Assembly (NCBI GenBank): GCA_964405665.1
Contig: CAYOOT010000035.1
Span: 1-27,632 of the forward strand
Reading direction: 5' to 3'
DNA length: 27,632 nucleotides
Source of the DNA: CAYOOT01 sp964405665
GTDB lineage: Bacteria; Bdellovibrionota_C; UBA2361; SZUA-149; CAZDWZ01
In this document: in pieces, positions 14,857 to 21,376 of the stretch
How the letters are laid out: every line of letters begins with the position of its first letter
Numbering within the stretch: the stretch's first letter is position 1
The notes under the pieces: model-generated
Seen by the model: the letters and a program-made list of their open reading frames with translations, nothing else
What the model was told of the DNA's origin: nothing
Database searches by the model: none
Position numbers and translations under genes: made by a program

Positions 14857-15936
14857 CTATTGAGATTTTCCCGACTCGTTAATATCAAACATTTTCATCA
14901 TTCGGTTTAAATCCAAGGGATTAAAACCATTGGGACCATCACTAGAGAGCATAATGAACTGTACGCCATTTAATACTTCAGCCATTTTCAAACCGACCAT
15001 TCTTGAAGATCCCTGACCCTCCAAAGCTTTATTTTTAAGTTCTGTTTTGTAGGCTTCGGCAAGCTTGACCAGCAAATCAGCTTCTGCATGTTTTTTCCTG
15101 ACATAGAGCTGTTGATCAGCTTCCTTTGTGGTGATGTAAGATTTCCCTTCTTGTAATTTAACAGAAACGTGCGCTTCGCCTTCCTGAACTACTTTCTTTT
15201 TGTTCGCTTCTTCCGTTGCTGCTCTTTTCTCTGCTTGTTCTTTAAAAACCATTTGATCTTTTAATTTTTTTGCTTCGATATTTTTTTGAATTTCCGGGCT
15301 GTATCTAAAATAACGAATCAGAACGTTTTCAATTTGTAGTCCTTTGCTTTTAACTTGTTCTTCCAATAAATCTTTGGCGACAAGCACTCTTTTTACACGA
15401 AGCGGACTATTATAAAATTCTTCTGTAGTAAGAGTTCCCAGAGCCTGTTTTAGAGCTGGTTCCGCTCTCGGTGTAATACCATTGGTAACAAAAAGGGCGC
15501 CTGGCCCCAGTGTGGAAATAACTTTATAAGGATCGACTATTTTATAAAGGATTGAAACATCCACATCAACAAAAAATCCATCGGAGGTTTGAATATGAGC
15601 GGCCTTACCAGTATAATTATCATAATAACCACGTTCACTATTGCTGCTTGTTAAATCAAAGACCTGAATGTCTTTGGGGAATAAGTGGATTGTACTCATT
15701 CCCGGAATAACAAAATGCCAGCCAGTGTCATACACATCTTTTTGAATACCGCGAGTTGCTCCAATTTTCACCTGCTTAATTCCAAATTGATTAGGTCCGA
15801 CATAGACAATAAAGGAAGAAGCAAAGAGCATTGCTATGGCAAAAGCAAATATCGCTAATAAAATAATGTTAGTAAATTTATCCGGCCGGAAATTACCAAG
15901 ATGAAATGGGGGGGTATTCGTTGAGCCGTTTTGCAT
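14857..15936 (-). CDS. SPFH/Band-7 membrane protein (HflK-like partner)
   Basis: SPFH-domain protein of 359 aa. A single membrane segment at about residues 22-46 (TNIILLAIFAFAIAMLFAS...) is followed by the SPFH domain, 'YVGPNQFGIKQVKIG', 'VYDTGWHFVIPGMSTIHLFP', 'TSDGFFVDVDVSILYKIVDP' and 'LTTEEFYNSPLRVKRVLVAK'. A coiled coil follows ('EAKKLKDQMVFKEQAEKRAA', 'KKHAEADLLVKLAEAYKTEL'), then a C-terminal 'PNGFNPLDLNRMMKMFDI'. Topology predicts that the bulk is in the periplasm, as for HflK. It probably forms a mixed ring with the lipoprotein paralogue downstream, as HflK does with HflC. It starts 7 nt after the stop of the arginase-family gene, so the three genes look like one operon. A role in membrane microdomain organisation or protease control is an inference. 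Confidence 0.85.
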   Translation of the reverse strand: MQNGSTNTPPFHLGNFRPDKFTNIILLAIFAFAIAMLFASSFIVYVGPNQFGIKQVKIGATRGIQKDVYDTGWHFVIPGMSTIHLFPKDIQVFDLTSSNSERGYYDNYTGKAAHIQTSDGFFVDVDVSILYKIVDPYKVISTLGPGALFVTNGITPRAEPALKQALGTLTTEEFYNSPLRVKRVLVAKDLLEEQVKSKGLQIENVLIRYFRYSPEIQKNIEAKKLKDQMVFKEQAEKRAATEEANKKKVVQEGEAHVSVKLQEGKSYITTKEADQQLYVRKKHAEADLLVKLAEAYKTELKNKALEGQGSSRMVGLKMAEVLNGVQFIMLSSDGPNGFNPLDLNRMMKMFDINESGKSQ

Positions 15937-15943
15937 AATATTC

Positions 15944-16885
15944 CTATAAAATGGATTTTCCTAATGCACTTTCAATAAGAGAAACTGCTACTTCGGCAGT
16001 AGAAAAATCTTTATCTAACAAAGGATTAAGTTCTACTATTTCCAGTCCCAGCATCCTATCATCATCGGCGATTAACTCAAGAAGTAAATGAGCTTCTCGA
16101 TATGTCAACCCTCCTCTGACTGGAGTTCCTGTTCCTGGTGCATAGACAGGATCGCAAACATCAATATCAAAAGACACGACATAGCCGCAGGTATTTTTAC
16201 TGGCCAGGGAAATTGCTTCTTTAGTAATGGCAGCAATACCGTTGATATCAATGTCCTTTATCGAGAAGGCAGAGATATTTTTTTCTTTGATCACTTCTCT
16301 TTCTCCTGGATCCAAATCGCGAAGCCCGATGTAAACCAGATTTTCTGGGGAGATACTGGGAGTTTTTTCTTGAAAACTTGTTACTTGTCCTTCAATCAAC
16401 CCCAGTAAACAAGCGACAGTCATTCCAAATAAGTTATTGCTCGGGCTTGTTTCCGGAGTATTAATATCTCCATGGGAATCAACCCAAATCAAACCGATAT
16501 TTTTATTTTGCTTTGCATAATAGTTGCTAATTTCGGCTACGCTGGCTATGGAAAGAGAATGATCTCCGCCAATAATTAAAGGAATAGAATTGTTTTCTAA
16601 TGCTTTTTTTGTTTTTTCCGAAAGTTTTTTGCAGGCAGCTATTGCCGGAACTATATTTTTAATATTTTTTTCTCGAGGAGCTAGTGCTTGTTCAATAGGG
16701 GGAGATGTTTCTGAAAAATTTTCCAGAGTCGTATCACCTAAGTCGTTGATATAATGCCCTAAGTTTTTCAATCTTTTTTCTAAATGAAAAAATTGTCTGA
16801 GCACCCGAGGTGCTTCACTGGCTCCGGGAATGTTTCCACTCCCTCCATAAGTATAACCAATTATTGAATAGTTTTTTTGCTTCAT
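15944..16885 (-). CDS. Arginase-family hydrolase (ureohydrolase)
   Basis: Binuclear-manganese ureohydrolase of 313 aa, most like arginase (L-arginine to ornithine plus urea). Metal-ligand motifs are all present: 'IIGGDHSLS' (His), 'WVDSHGDINTPETSPSNN' (Asp, His, Asp) and 'SFDIDVCDPVYAPGTGTPV' (two Asp). The DINTPETSPS stretch that binds the amino-acid end in true arginases argues against agmatinase. 'GLEIVELNPLLD' closes the active site. Two oddities: DAHGD reads DSHGD, and the residue corresponding to the proton-shuttle His141 of rat arginase I is Phe ('NNLFGM'). It is first in a minus-strand operon with two SPFH genes. It is divergent from the yggX-like gene across 81 nt. Confidence 0.85.
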   Translation of the reverse strand: MKQKNYSIIGYTYGGSGNIPGASEAPRVLRQFFHLEKRLKNLGHYINDLGDTTLENFSETSPPIEQALAPREKNIKNIVPAIAACKKLSEKTKKALENNSIPLIIGGDHSLSIASVAEISNYYAKQNKNIGLIWVDSHGDINTPETSPSNNLFGMTVACLLGLIEGQVTSFQEKTPSISPENLVYIGLRDLDPGEREVIKEKNISAFSIKDIDINGIAAITKEAISLASKNTCGYVVSFDIDVCDPVYAPGTGTPVRGGLTYREAHLLLELIADDDRMLGLEIVELNPLLDKDFSTAEVAVSLIESALGKSIL

Positions 16886-16966
16886 AGGAATCTTTCATCT
16901 TTGTTTGGAAAAGTGCTATACCAGAAAGAACTCAAAGGATAAACCCATTTAATTTATAGAGAATTT

Positions 16967-17320
16967 ATGTCAGAAAGAACCGTTAATTGCGTTAAACTAA
17001 AAAAAGTTGCTCCGGGCTTAGCTGTTGCTCCTTTTCCAGGAGAATTGGGGGAAGAAATTTATCAAAATGTTTCTGAACAAGTCTGGAAGGAATGGCAAGA
17101 TGATTTTATGATCAAAATTATTAATGAGTACCGTTTGGATTTAACAGATGAAGCGCAATACAAAATTTTAATTGACCAAATGAAAGCATTCCTGGGTCTG
17201 GAAGGCGAAGAAAAAGTTTTGGAAGTGGAAAATGCTGATCGTGGTATGAGTGGTATGGAAAGTAAGAAGAAAGAAAGTAGTGGGGGTGGATGTGGAAGCG
17301 GCGGATGTGGTTGCCATTAA
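16967..17320 (+). CDS. yggX: YggX-family Fe(II) trafficking protein with C-terminal Cys-rich metal-binding tail
   Basis: YggX proteins are small cytoplasmic factors linked to iron traffic and protection of Fe-S enzymes from oxidative damage. Residues 1-75 match: 'TVNCVKLKKVAPGLAVAPFP' with the conserved Cys8, then 'PGELGEEIYQNVSEQVWKEW', 'MIKIINEYRLDLTDEAQ' and 'LIDQMKAFL'. The usual length is about 90 aa; this one is 117. After a linker ('NADRGMSGMESKKKESS') it ends in GGGCGSGGCGCH, with Cys109, Cys114, Cys116 and a C-terminal His117. That ending resembles the nickel-binding tail of E. coli SlyD, which also finishes GGCGCH. It is divergent from the arginase gene and has no operon partner. 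Confidence 0.85.
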   Translation: MSERTVNCVKLKKVAPGLAVAPFPGELGEEIYQNVSEQVWKEWQDDFMIKIINEYRLDLTDEAQYKILIDQMKAFLGLEGEEKVLEVENADRGMSGMESKKKESSGGGCGSGGCGCH

Positions 17321-17414
17321 AAGATAGCGCTTACAAAATTCTAACAATTCTTGCGCTTGATTTTAAAAAATAAATATAGCATTTTAAATATCATAAGTTT
17401 TAAGGTATTTAGAA

Positions 17415-18098
17415 ATGATCTTTCAAAGAAATATTTTAGTAGTAGAAGATGAACCTGATATTGTTGAGCTGATGCTCTATAATCTGGAAAAAACCGATTA
17501 TAATGTAAAAGTTGTAATGTCCGGTGATGAGGCACTTAAATCTATTCGTTCTACAAAGCCTGATGCGATATTGCTTGATTTGATGATCCCGGGAATCGAT
17601 GGATTAAAACTCTGCCATATTTTAAAAACAGATTTACAGACCAAAGATATTCCCATTCTGATCGTTTCGGCACGAGGAGAGGAAGATGATGTAATTAAAG
17701 GCTTAGAGTTGGGGGCAGATGATTACATTACTAAACCATTTAGTCCTAAGATTTTACTAGCGCGATTAGAGTCTGTTCTTCGAAGAAGAAAAACAACAAA
17801 CATTCAAGAAAGTATTTTAAATATCGAAAAACTAAAAATCAATGTTCAAAAGCATGAAGCTTTATTGGAAGAGGAACCTTTAGATTTAACGCCGACAGAG
17901 TTTAAGCTTTTACAGTTTTTGGCAATGAATAGAGGTTTCGTTTTTACCAGGGATCAAATAGTTGATGCAATTAAAGGGGAAGATTATCCGGTTACTGATC
18001 GTTCTGTAGATGTGCAAGTAGTCGGTTTGCGAAAAAAATTAGCAGAATATGGGGATTATATTGAAACTGTTCGCGGAATCGGATATCGATTTAAATAA
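17415..18098 (+). CDS. phoB: Phosphate regulon response regulator PhoB
   Basis: OmpR/PhoB-type response regulator of 227 aa. Receiver domain: acidic pocket Glu11-Asp12-Glu13 (VVEDEPD), phospho-acceptor Asp55 ('AILLDLMIPGIDG'), Ser85 ('ILIVSARGEEDD') and Lys107 ('GADDYITKPFSP'). The C-terminal winged helix (about 130-226) shows 'DLTPTEFKLLQFLAMNRGFV', 'RSVDVQVVGLRKKL' and a closing 'IETVRGIGYRFK'. The cognate kinase follows after 8 nt, and phoU and pst genes sit immediately beyond, which fixes the assignment to phosphate control. The 94-nt spacer upstream holds its promoter; no unambiguous Pho box was found there. Confidence 0.92.
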   Translation: MIFQRNILVVEDEPDIVELMLYNLEKTDYNVKVVMSGDEALKSIRSTKPDAILLDLMIPGIDGLKLCHILKTDLQTKDIPILIVSARGEEDDVIKGLELGADDYITKPFSPKILLARLESVLRRRKTTNIQESILNIEKLKINVQKHEALLEEEPLDLTPTEFKLLQFLAMNRGFVFTRDQIVDAIKGEDYPVTDRSVDVQVVGLRKKLAEYGDYIETVRGIGYRFK

Positions 18099-18106
18099 AG
18101 TTTTTT

Positions 18107-19465
18107 ATGATATCATTTGTTAAGCAAATCATCTTTTCACAAATTGTTTTTGCAGTAGTTTTAATTCTTTTACTCTGTTGTTTTCCTGCTACTTCAATTT
18201 ATAAAGTGATTTTTCTAGCAGGGTTTATTTTTATCCTGAATATTCTTGTTTGTCTCCAGTTATCAAGTAATTTTACTTCTTCAATCCAGGAAATAAAACA
18301 AAGTATTTTTAAATTTATAGAAAATAAAGGAAAGCATTTAGCTGTTGAATGCCAGTATCAAGAATTTGTGGATTTAAGTTACTCTCTTGAAACATTGGAT
18401 AATTATTACAACGGCAAAATATCTGACGCTTCAGAAAACGCCAATGAGCAATCAGCGGTAATTGCCAGTATGAATGATGGCGTACTAGCTGTAGATTTGG
18501 AAGAAAACATTATCAAGATGAACAAAGCTGCTTGTGAAATGATCTTAAATAGCACTAATTTTTTAGTAATCAGGAAAAAATTAATAGAAGTGATTCGTAA
18601 TCATGATTTCTTGGAATTTGTGCGTTCGACTATTAAAGAAAAAAAACAACTAGAAAAGGAAATTACAGTTTACGATCAAAGAAAAAAGATTCTGAAACTT
18701 TCCGGAGTGCCTTTAAAGAATTTACAAAATGAAGTCATTGGCGCCTTGATTGTTTTTAATGATGTAACAAAGTTAAGAGAAGTAGAGGCGGTGAGAAGAG
18801 ATTTTGTGGCCAATGTTTCACATGAACTGAGAACGCCGATTACTTCAATTAAAGGATTTGTGGAAACAATTCTCAATGGCGGACTGACTAGCCCCGATGA
18901 TTTACAGAGATTTTTAAGTATTATCCAACGTCAGGCCAATCGTCTGGAAATTATTATTGAAGAGCTTCTGAACCTTGCAAAAATCGAACAAAGTATCGAG
19001 AAACGGCAAATTGAGTTTAATCAGGTCAATGTCAATGATGTTTTGGAATCAGTGTTCTTTACCATAGAGAAAAGATTGAAAGAGAAGAAGCTGAGCTGCG
19101 AATTTGATTGTCCTGAAGATTTTTTATTAAAAGCAAACCGTTCCCTTTTGGAGCAAGCATTGCAAAATTTATTGTCCAATGCCATTAATTATAGTGATGA
19201 GGGAAAGAAAATTGAAGTTTGTGTTTTTAAAGATCAGGCTGTAAGTGTGATCAAGGTCAAAGACAATGGTATCGGAATTTCCGCAGAACATTTACCTAGA
19301 ATTTTTGAAAGATTTTATCGAGTGGATAAAAGCAGAAGCAGAAAAGATGGTGGGAGCGGACTTGGTTTATCAATTGTAAAACATATTGTGCTTGCTCATA
19401 ACGGGGAATTAAGTGTGGCCAGTGAGTTGGGAAAGGGGACGGAATTTAATATCAGACTTCCTTGA
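18107..19465 (+). CDS. phoR: Phosphate regulon sensor histidine kinase PhoR
   Basis: Sensor kinase of 452 aa. Two N-terminal membrane helices (about 8-28 and 32-52) lie close together with almost no periplasmic loop, as in PhoR proteins that sense through PstSCAB-PhoU rather than a ligand. A PAS domain follows (about 115-220: 'VIASMNDGVLAVDLEENIIK'). The kinase core has the phospho-His at residue 239 in 'VANVSHELRTPITSIKGFVE', the N-box 'LEQALQNLLSNAINYSDEGK', G1 'VKDNGIGIS', F-box 'IFERFYRVDKSRSR' and G2 'GGSGLGLSIV'. All catalytic boxes are intact. There is no obvious strong SD; translation may be coupled to phoB. It converges with phoU across 7 nt. Confidence 0.92.
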   Translation: MISFVKQIIFSQIVFAVVLILLLCCFPATSIYKVIFLAGFIFILNILVCLQLSSNFTSSIQEIKQSIFKFIENKGKHLAVECQYQEFVDLSYSLETLDNYYNGKISDASENANEQSAVIASMNDGVLAVDLEENIIKMNKAACEMILNSTNFLVIRKKLIEVIRNHDFLEFVRSTIKEKKQLEKEITVYDQRKKILKLSGVPLKNLQNEVIGALIVFNDVTKLREVEAVRRDFVANVSHELRTPITSIKGFVETILNGGLTSPDDLQRFLSIIQRQANRLEIIIEELLNLAKIEQSIEKRQIEFNQVNVNDVLESVFFTIEKRLKEKKLSCEFDCPEDFLLKANRSLLEQALQNLLSNAINYSDEGKKIEVCVFKDQAVSVIKVKDNGIGISAEHLPRIFERFYRVDKSRSRKDGGSGLGLSIVKHIVLAHNGELSVASELGKGTEFNIRLP

Positions 19466-19472
19466 ATATTTT

Positions 19473-20138
19473 TTATTTAATAATTTTATGTCTTTGGATT
19501 TTTCCTTCAACAATGTAGATTACATCTTCAGCGATATTTGTCGCCAGATCGGCAATTCTCTCGATATATCGAGAAATTGACATTAATTGCATAATTGATA
19601 TTGCCTGGGAATCTCCATTATTAGAACTGATAATGCTTTCCACGATAGAATAATTTTTTTGGTGAATCTCATCTACTTCTTTATCGGCCAGGCAAATTTT
19701 TCTAGCTAATTCGGAATTGCCTGCGATAAAAGAATCAATAGATTGTTTAAGCATGTCGATTACTTTTTGACTCATTAAGAAATAATCAATGTTATGCTTG
19801 GGAAGGGAAGTTCTTCCAAGAGACAATGCTCTTTCTGCGATATTAACAGAAAGATCGCCGATTCTTTCCAAGTCATTATTGATTTTTAATACTGAAACAA
19901 CAAATCTTAAATCAAAAGCTACTGGTTGATAAAGTGCTAAACATTGTAAGCACGATTCTTCTATATCAATTTCTGTTTGATCTATTAAATCATCTTTTTC
20001 GATTACTTTTTTGGCCAAGTCTTCATTGAAACTAGTGAAAGCATCGATCGAATCCCGAACTTGACTTTCCACAATGGCGGCAAGAGAAAGAAGAGAGTTT
20101 TTTATTTTTTGAATAGAAATTTCTAAGTGTACCGACAT
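19473..20138 (-). CDS. phoU: Phosphate transport system regulator PhoU
   Basis: PhoU of 221 aa, a cytoplasmic protein that links the Pst transporter to PhoR and prevents signalling when phosphate is plentiful. It is two three-helix bundles. Each bundle carries a metal-binding E/DxxxD-type motif: 'NDLERIGDLSVNIAERAL' in the first, and 'RYIERIADLATNIAEDVIYI' in the second. Helices such as 'SLAAIVESQVRDSIDAF' and 'SQKVIDMLKQSIDSFI' match the family. The gene lies on the opposite strand, between phoR and pstS, and is divergent from pstS across 140 nt. This differs from the enterobacterial pstSCAB-phoU order and separates its control from the pst operon. Confidence 0.92.
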   Translation of the reverse strand: MSVHLEISIQKIKNSLLSLAAIVESQVRDSIDAFTSFNEDLAKKVIEKDDLIDQTEIDIEESCLQCLALYQPVAFDLRFVVSVLKINNDLERIGDLSVNIAERALSLGRTSLPKHNIDYFLMSQKVIDMLKQSIDSFIAGNSELARKICLADKEVDEIHQKNYSIVESIISSNNGDSQAISIMQLMSISRYIERIADLATNIAEDVIYIVEGKIQRHKIIK

Positions 20139-20228
20139 ATTGTCTATTAAATCAATTGATTATTAATATTTTTCTAACAAAGAAAACATTTATTAATTCA
20201 AGGCCTTATTATAGATCTGATTACATAT

Positions 20229-20259
20229 AACTTAAATTAAACTTACTCAAGTTTAATTT
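20229..20259. promoter_or_regulatory. Inverted/direct repeat in the phoU-pstS control region (candidate PhoB site)
   Basis: The hexamer AACTTA recurs at 20229-20234 and 20240-20245, an 11-bp period as in Pho boxes. Overlapping it is a perfect 11-bp inverted repeat, 20234-20244 against 20249-20259, around ACTC. It ends 19 nt before the pstS ATG. The base sequence does not match the E. coli Pho box closely, so the call rests on spacing and location. Confidence 0.4.
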
Positions 20260-20278
20260 TATATAAAGGAATAAACGC

Positions 20279-21250
20279 ATGAGAAACTATAAGAAAATAT
20301 TGACCTTCTCTCTTGCTTTAACAGCAGGAATGGCCCAAGCAGAACAACCGGCTACAGTTGATAGTTCAATATCAAAATACGAAAAAGTAACGGGTGTTTC
20401 TGGAAGTTTAAATAGTATTGGTTCTGATACACTAAATAACTTAATGACACTTTGGGCAGAAAAGTTTTCCACTTATTATCCCAGTGTTAAAGTTCAAGTA
20501 GAAGGAAAGGGTTCAGGAACGGCGCCGCCGGCATTGATTGCAGGAACAGCACAGCTTGCTCCGATGTCAAGAGAAATGAAATCCTCAGAACTCGATGATT
20601 TTCAAAAAAAGTTTGGCTATAAACCGACAAAAATTAGAGTGGCCGTAGATGCCTTGGGTATTTTTGTAAATAAAGATAATCCTCTAAAAGGTTTGGATTT
20701 AAAGCAGGCTGATGCAATTTTTTCTAAAACCAGAAAAAGAGGTGCGGAAGCTGACATCACTACTTGGGGTGAATTGGGATTAGCAGGGGAATGGGCAAAT
20801 AAACCAATTAGCTTATATGGCAGGAACTCTGCTTCTGGAACCTATGGTTTTTTCAAAGAGCATGTTCTTCAAAATGGAGATTATAAAGATAGTGTAAAAG
20901 AACAACCCGGCTCTGCTTCTGTTGTTCAGGGAGTGGGAGTGGATAAATATTCAATTGGCTATAGTGGGATTGGTTATAAAACTTCCGCTGTAAAATCATT
21001 GCCTCTGAAGGGTCCGGACAATCAAGATTTTGTCGAAGGTAATCCAGAAAATGCCTATTCCGGGGAGTATCCTTTATCCAGATTTTTATTTGTGTATGTG
21101 AATAAAGCCCCAGATAAAGCATTGGATCCTTTAGTCAAGGAATTTTTAAAATTCATTGTGTCTAAAGAAGGCCAAGAAGTGGTTGTTAAAGATGGCTATT
21201 ATCCACTTCCCGCTGAAGTAGTTCAGGAAGAAACGACTCAATTAAAGTAG
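20279..21250 (+). CDS. pstS: Phosphate ABC transporter substrate-binding protein PstS
   Basis: Periplasmic phosphate receptor of 323 aa. The Sec signal peptide 'MRNYKKILTFSLALTAGMAQA' is expected to be cut before EQPAT. Phosphate-site regions are visible: 'LNSIGSDTLNNLMTLWAEKF' near the start, 'VEGKGSGTAPPALIAGTAQL' with 'APMSREM', and 'LYGRNSASGTYGFFKEHVLQ' for the second lobe. It ends with 'FLKFIVSKEGQEVVVKDGYY', the standard PstS C-terminal helix and strand. The SD AAAGGA lies 9 nt before ATG 20279. A strong terminator after the gene separates it from pstC, consistent with making the binding protein in excess of the permease. Confidence 0.93.
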   Translation: MRNYKKILTFSLALTAGMAQAEQPATVDSSISKYEKVTGVSGSLNSIGSDTLNNLMTLWAEKFSTYYPSVKVQVEGKGSGTAPPALIAGTAQLAPMSREMKSSELDDFQKKFGYKPTKIRVAVDALGIFVNKDNPLKGLDLKQADAIFSKTRKRGAEADITTWGELGLAGEWANKPISLYGRNSASGTYGFFKEHVLQNGDYKDSVKEQPGSASVVQGVGVDKYSIGYSGIGYKTSAVKSLPLKGPDNQDFVEGNPENAYSGEYPLSRFLFVYVNKAPDKALDPLVKEFLKFIVSKEGQEVVVKDGYYPLPAEVVQEETTQLK

Positions 21251-21264
21251 TTTATATATAAGTG

Positions 21265-21310
21265 GGAGACTCTGGAAGAATAAATTTTTATTCTTCCAGA
21301 GTCTCCTTTT
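21265..21310 (+). terminator. Intrinsic terminator between pstS and pstC
   Basis: Left arm 21265-21284 starts GGAGACTCTGG; right arm 21287-21306 is its exact reverse complement (up to 20 bp, loop of 2, or 17 bp with an 8-nt loop). It is followed by TTTTGTTT. Such an intra-operon terminator would give partial read-through into pstCAB, or the later genes have their own promoter in 21311-21376. Confidence 0.85.
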
Positions 21311-21376
21311 GTTTGTCACAAAAGAACTATTTTGTTAAGGTTTAAAATTATTATTAAAAAATTAAAGATTACTTAA

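Noticed and set aside
16088..16408. Plus-strand ORF inside the arginase-family gene
   Set aside because: It lies opposite conserved catalytic motifs and is an antisense shadow.
17321..17414. Pho box upstream of phoB (TTACAAAATTC/TAACAATTCTT)
   Set aside because: Only loose 11-bp similarity in AT-rich DNA and no match to the pstS-side repeat; too weak to call.
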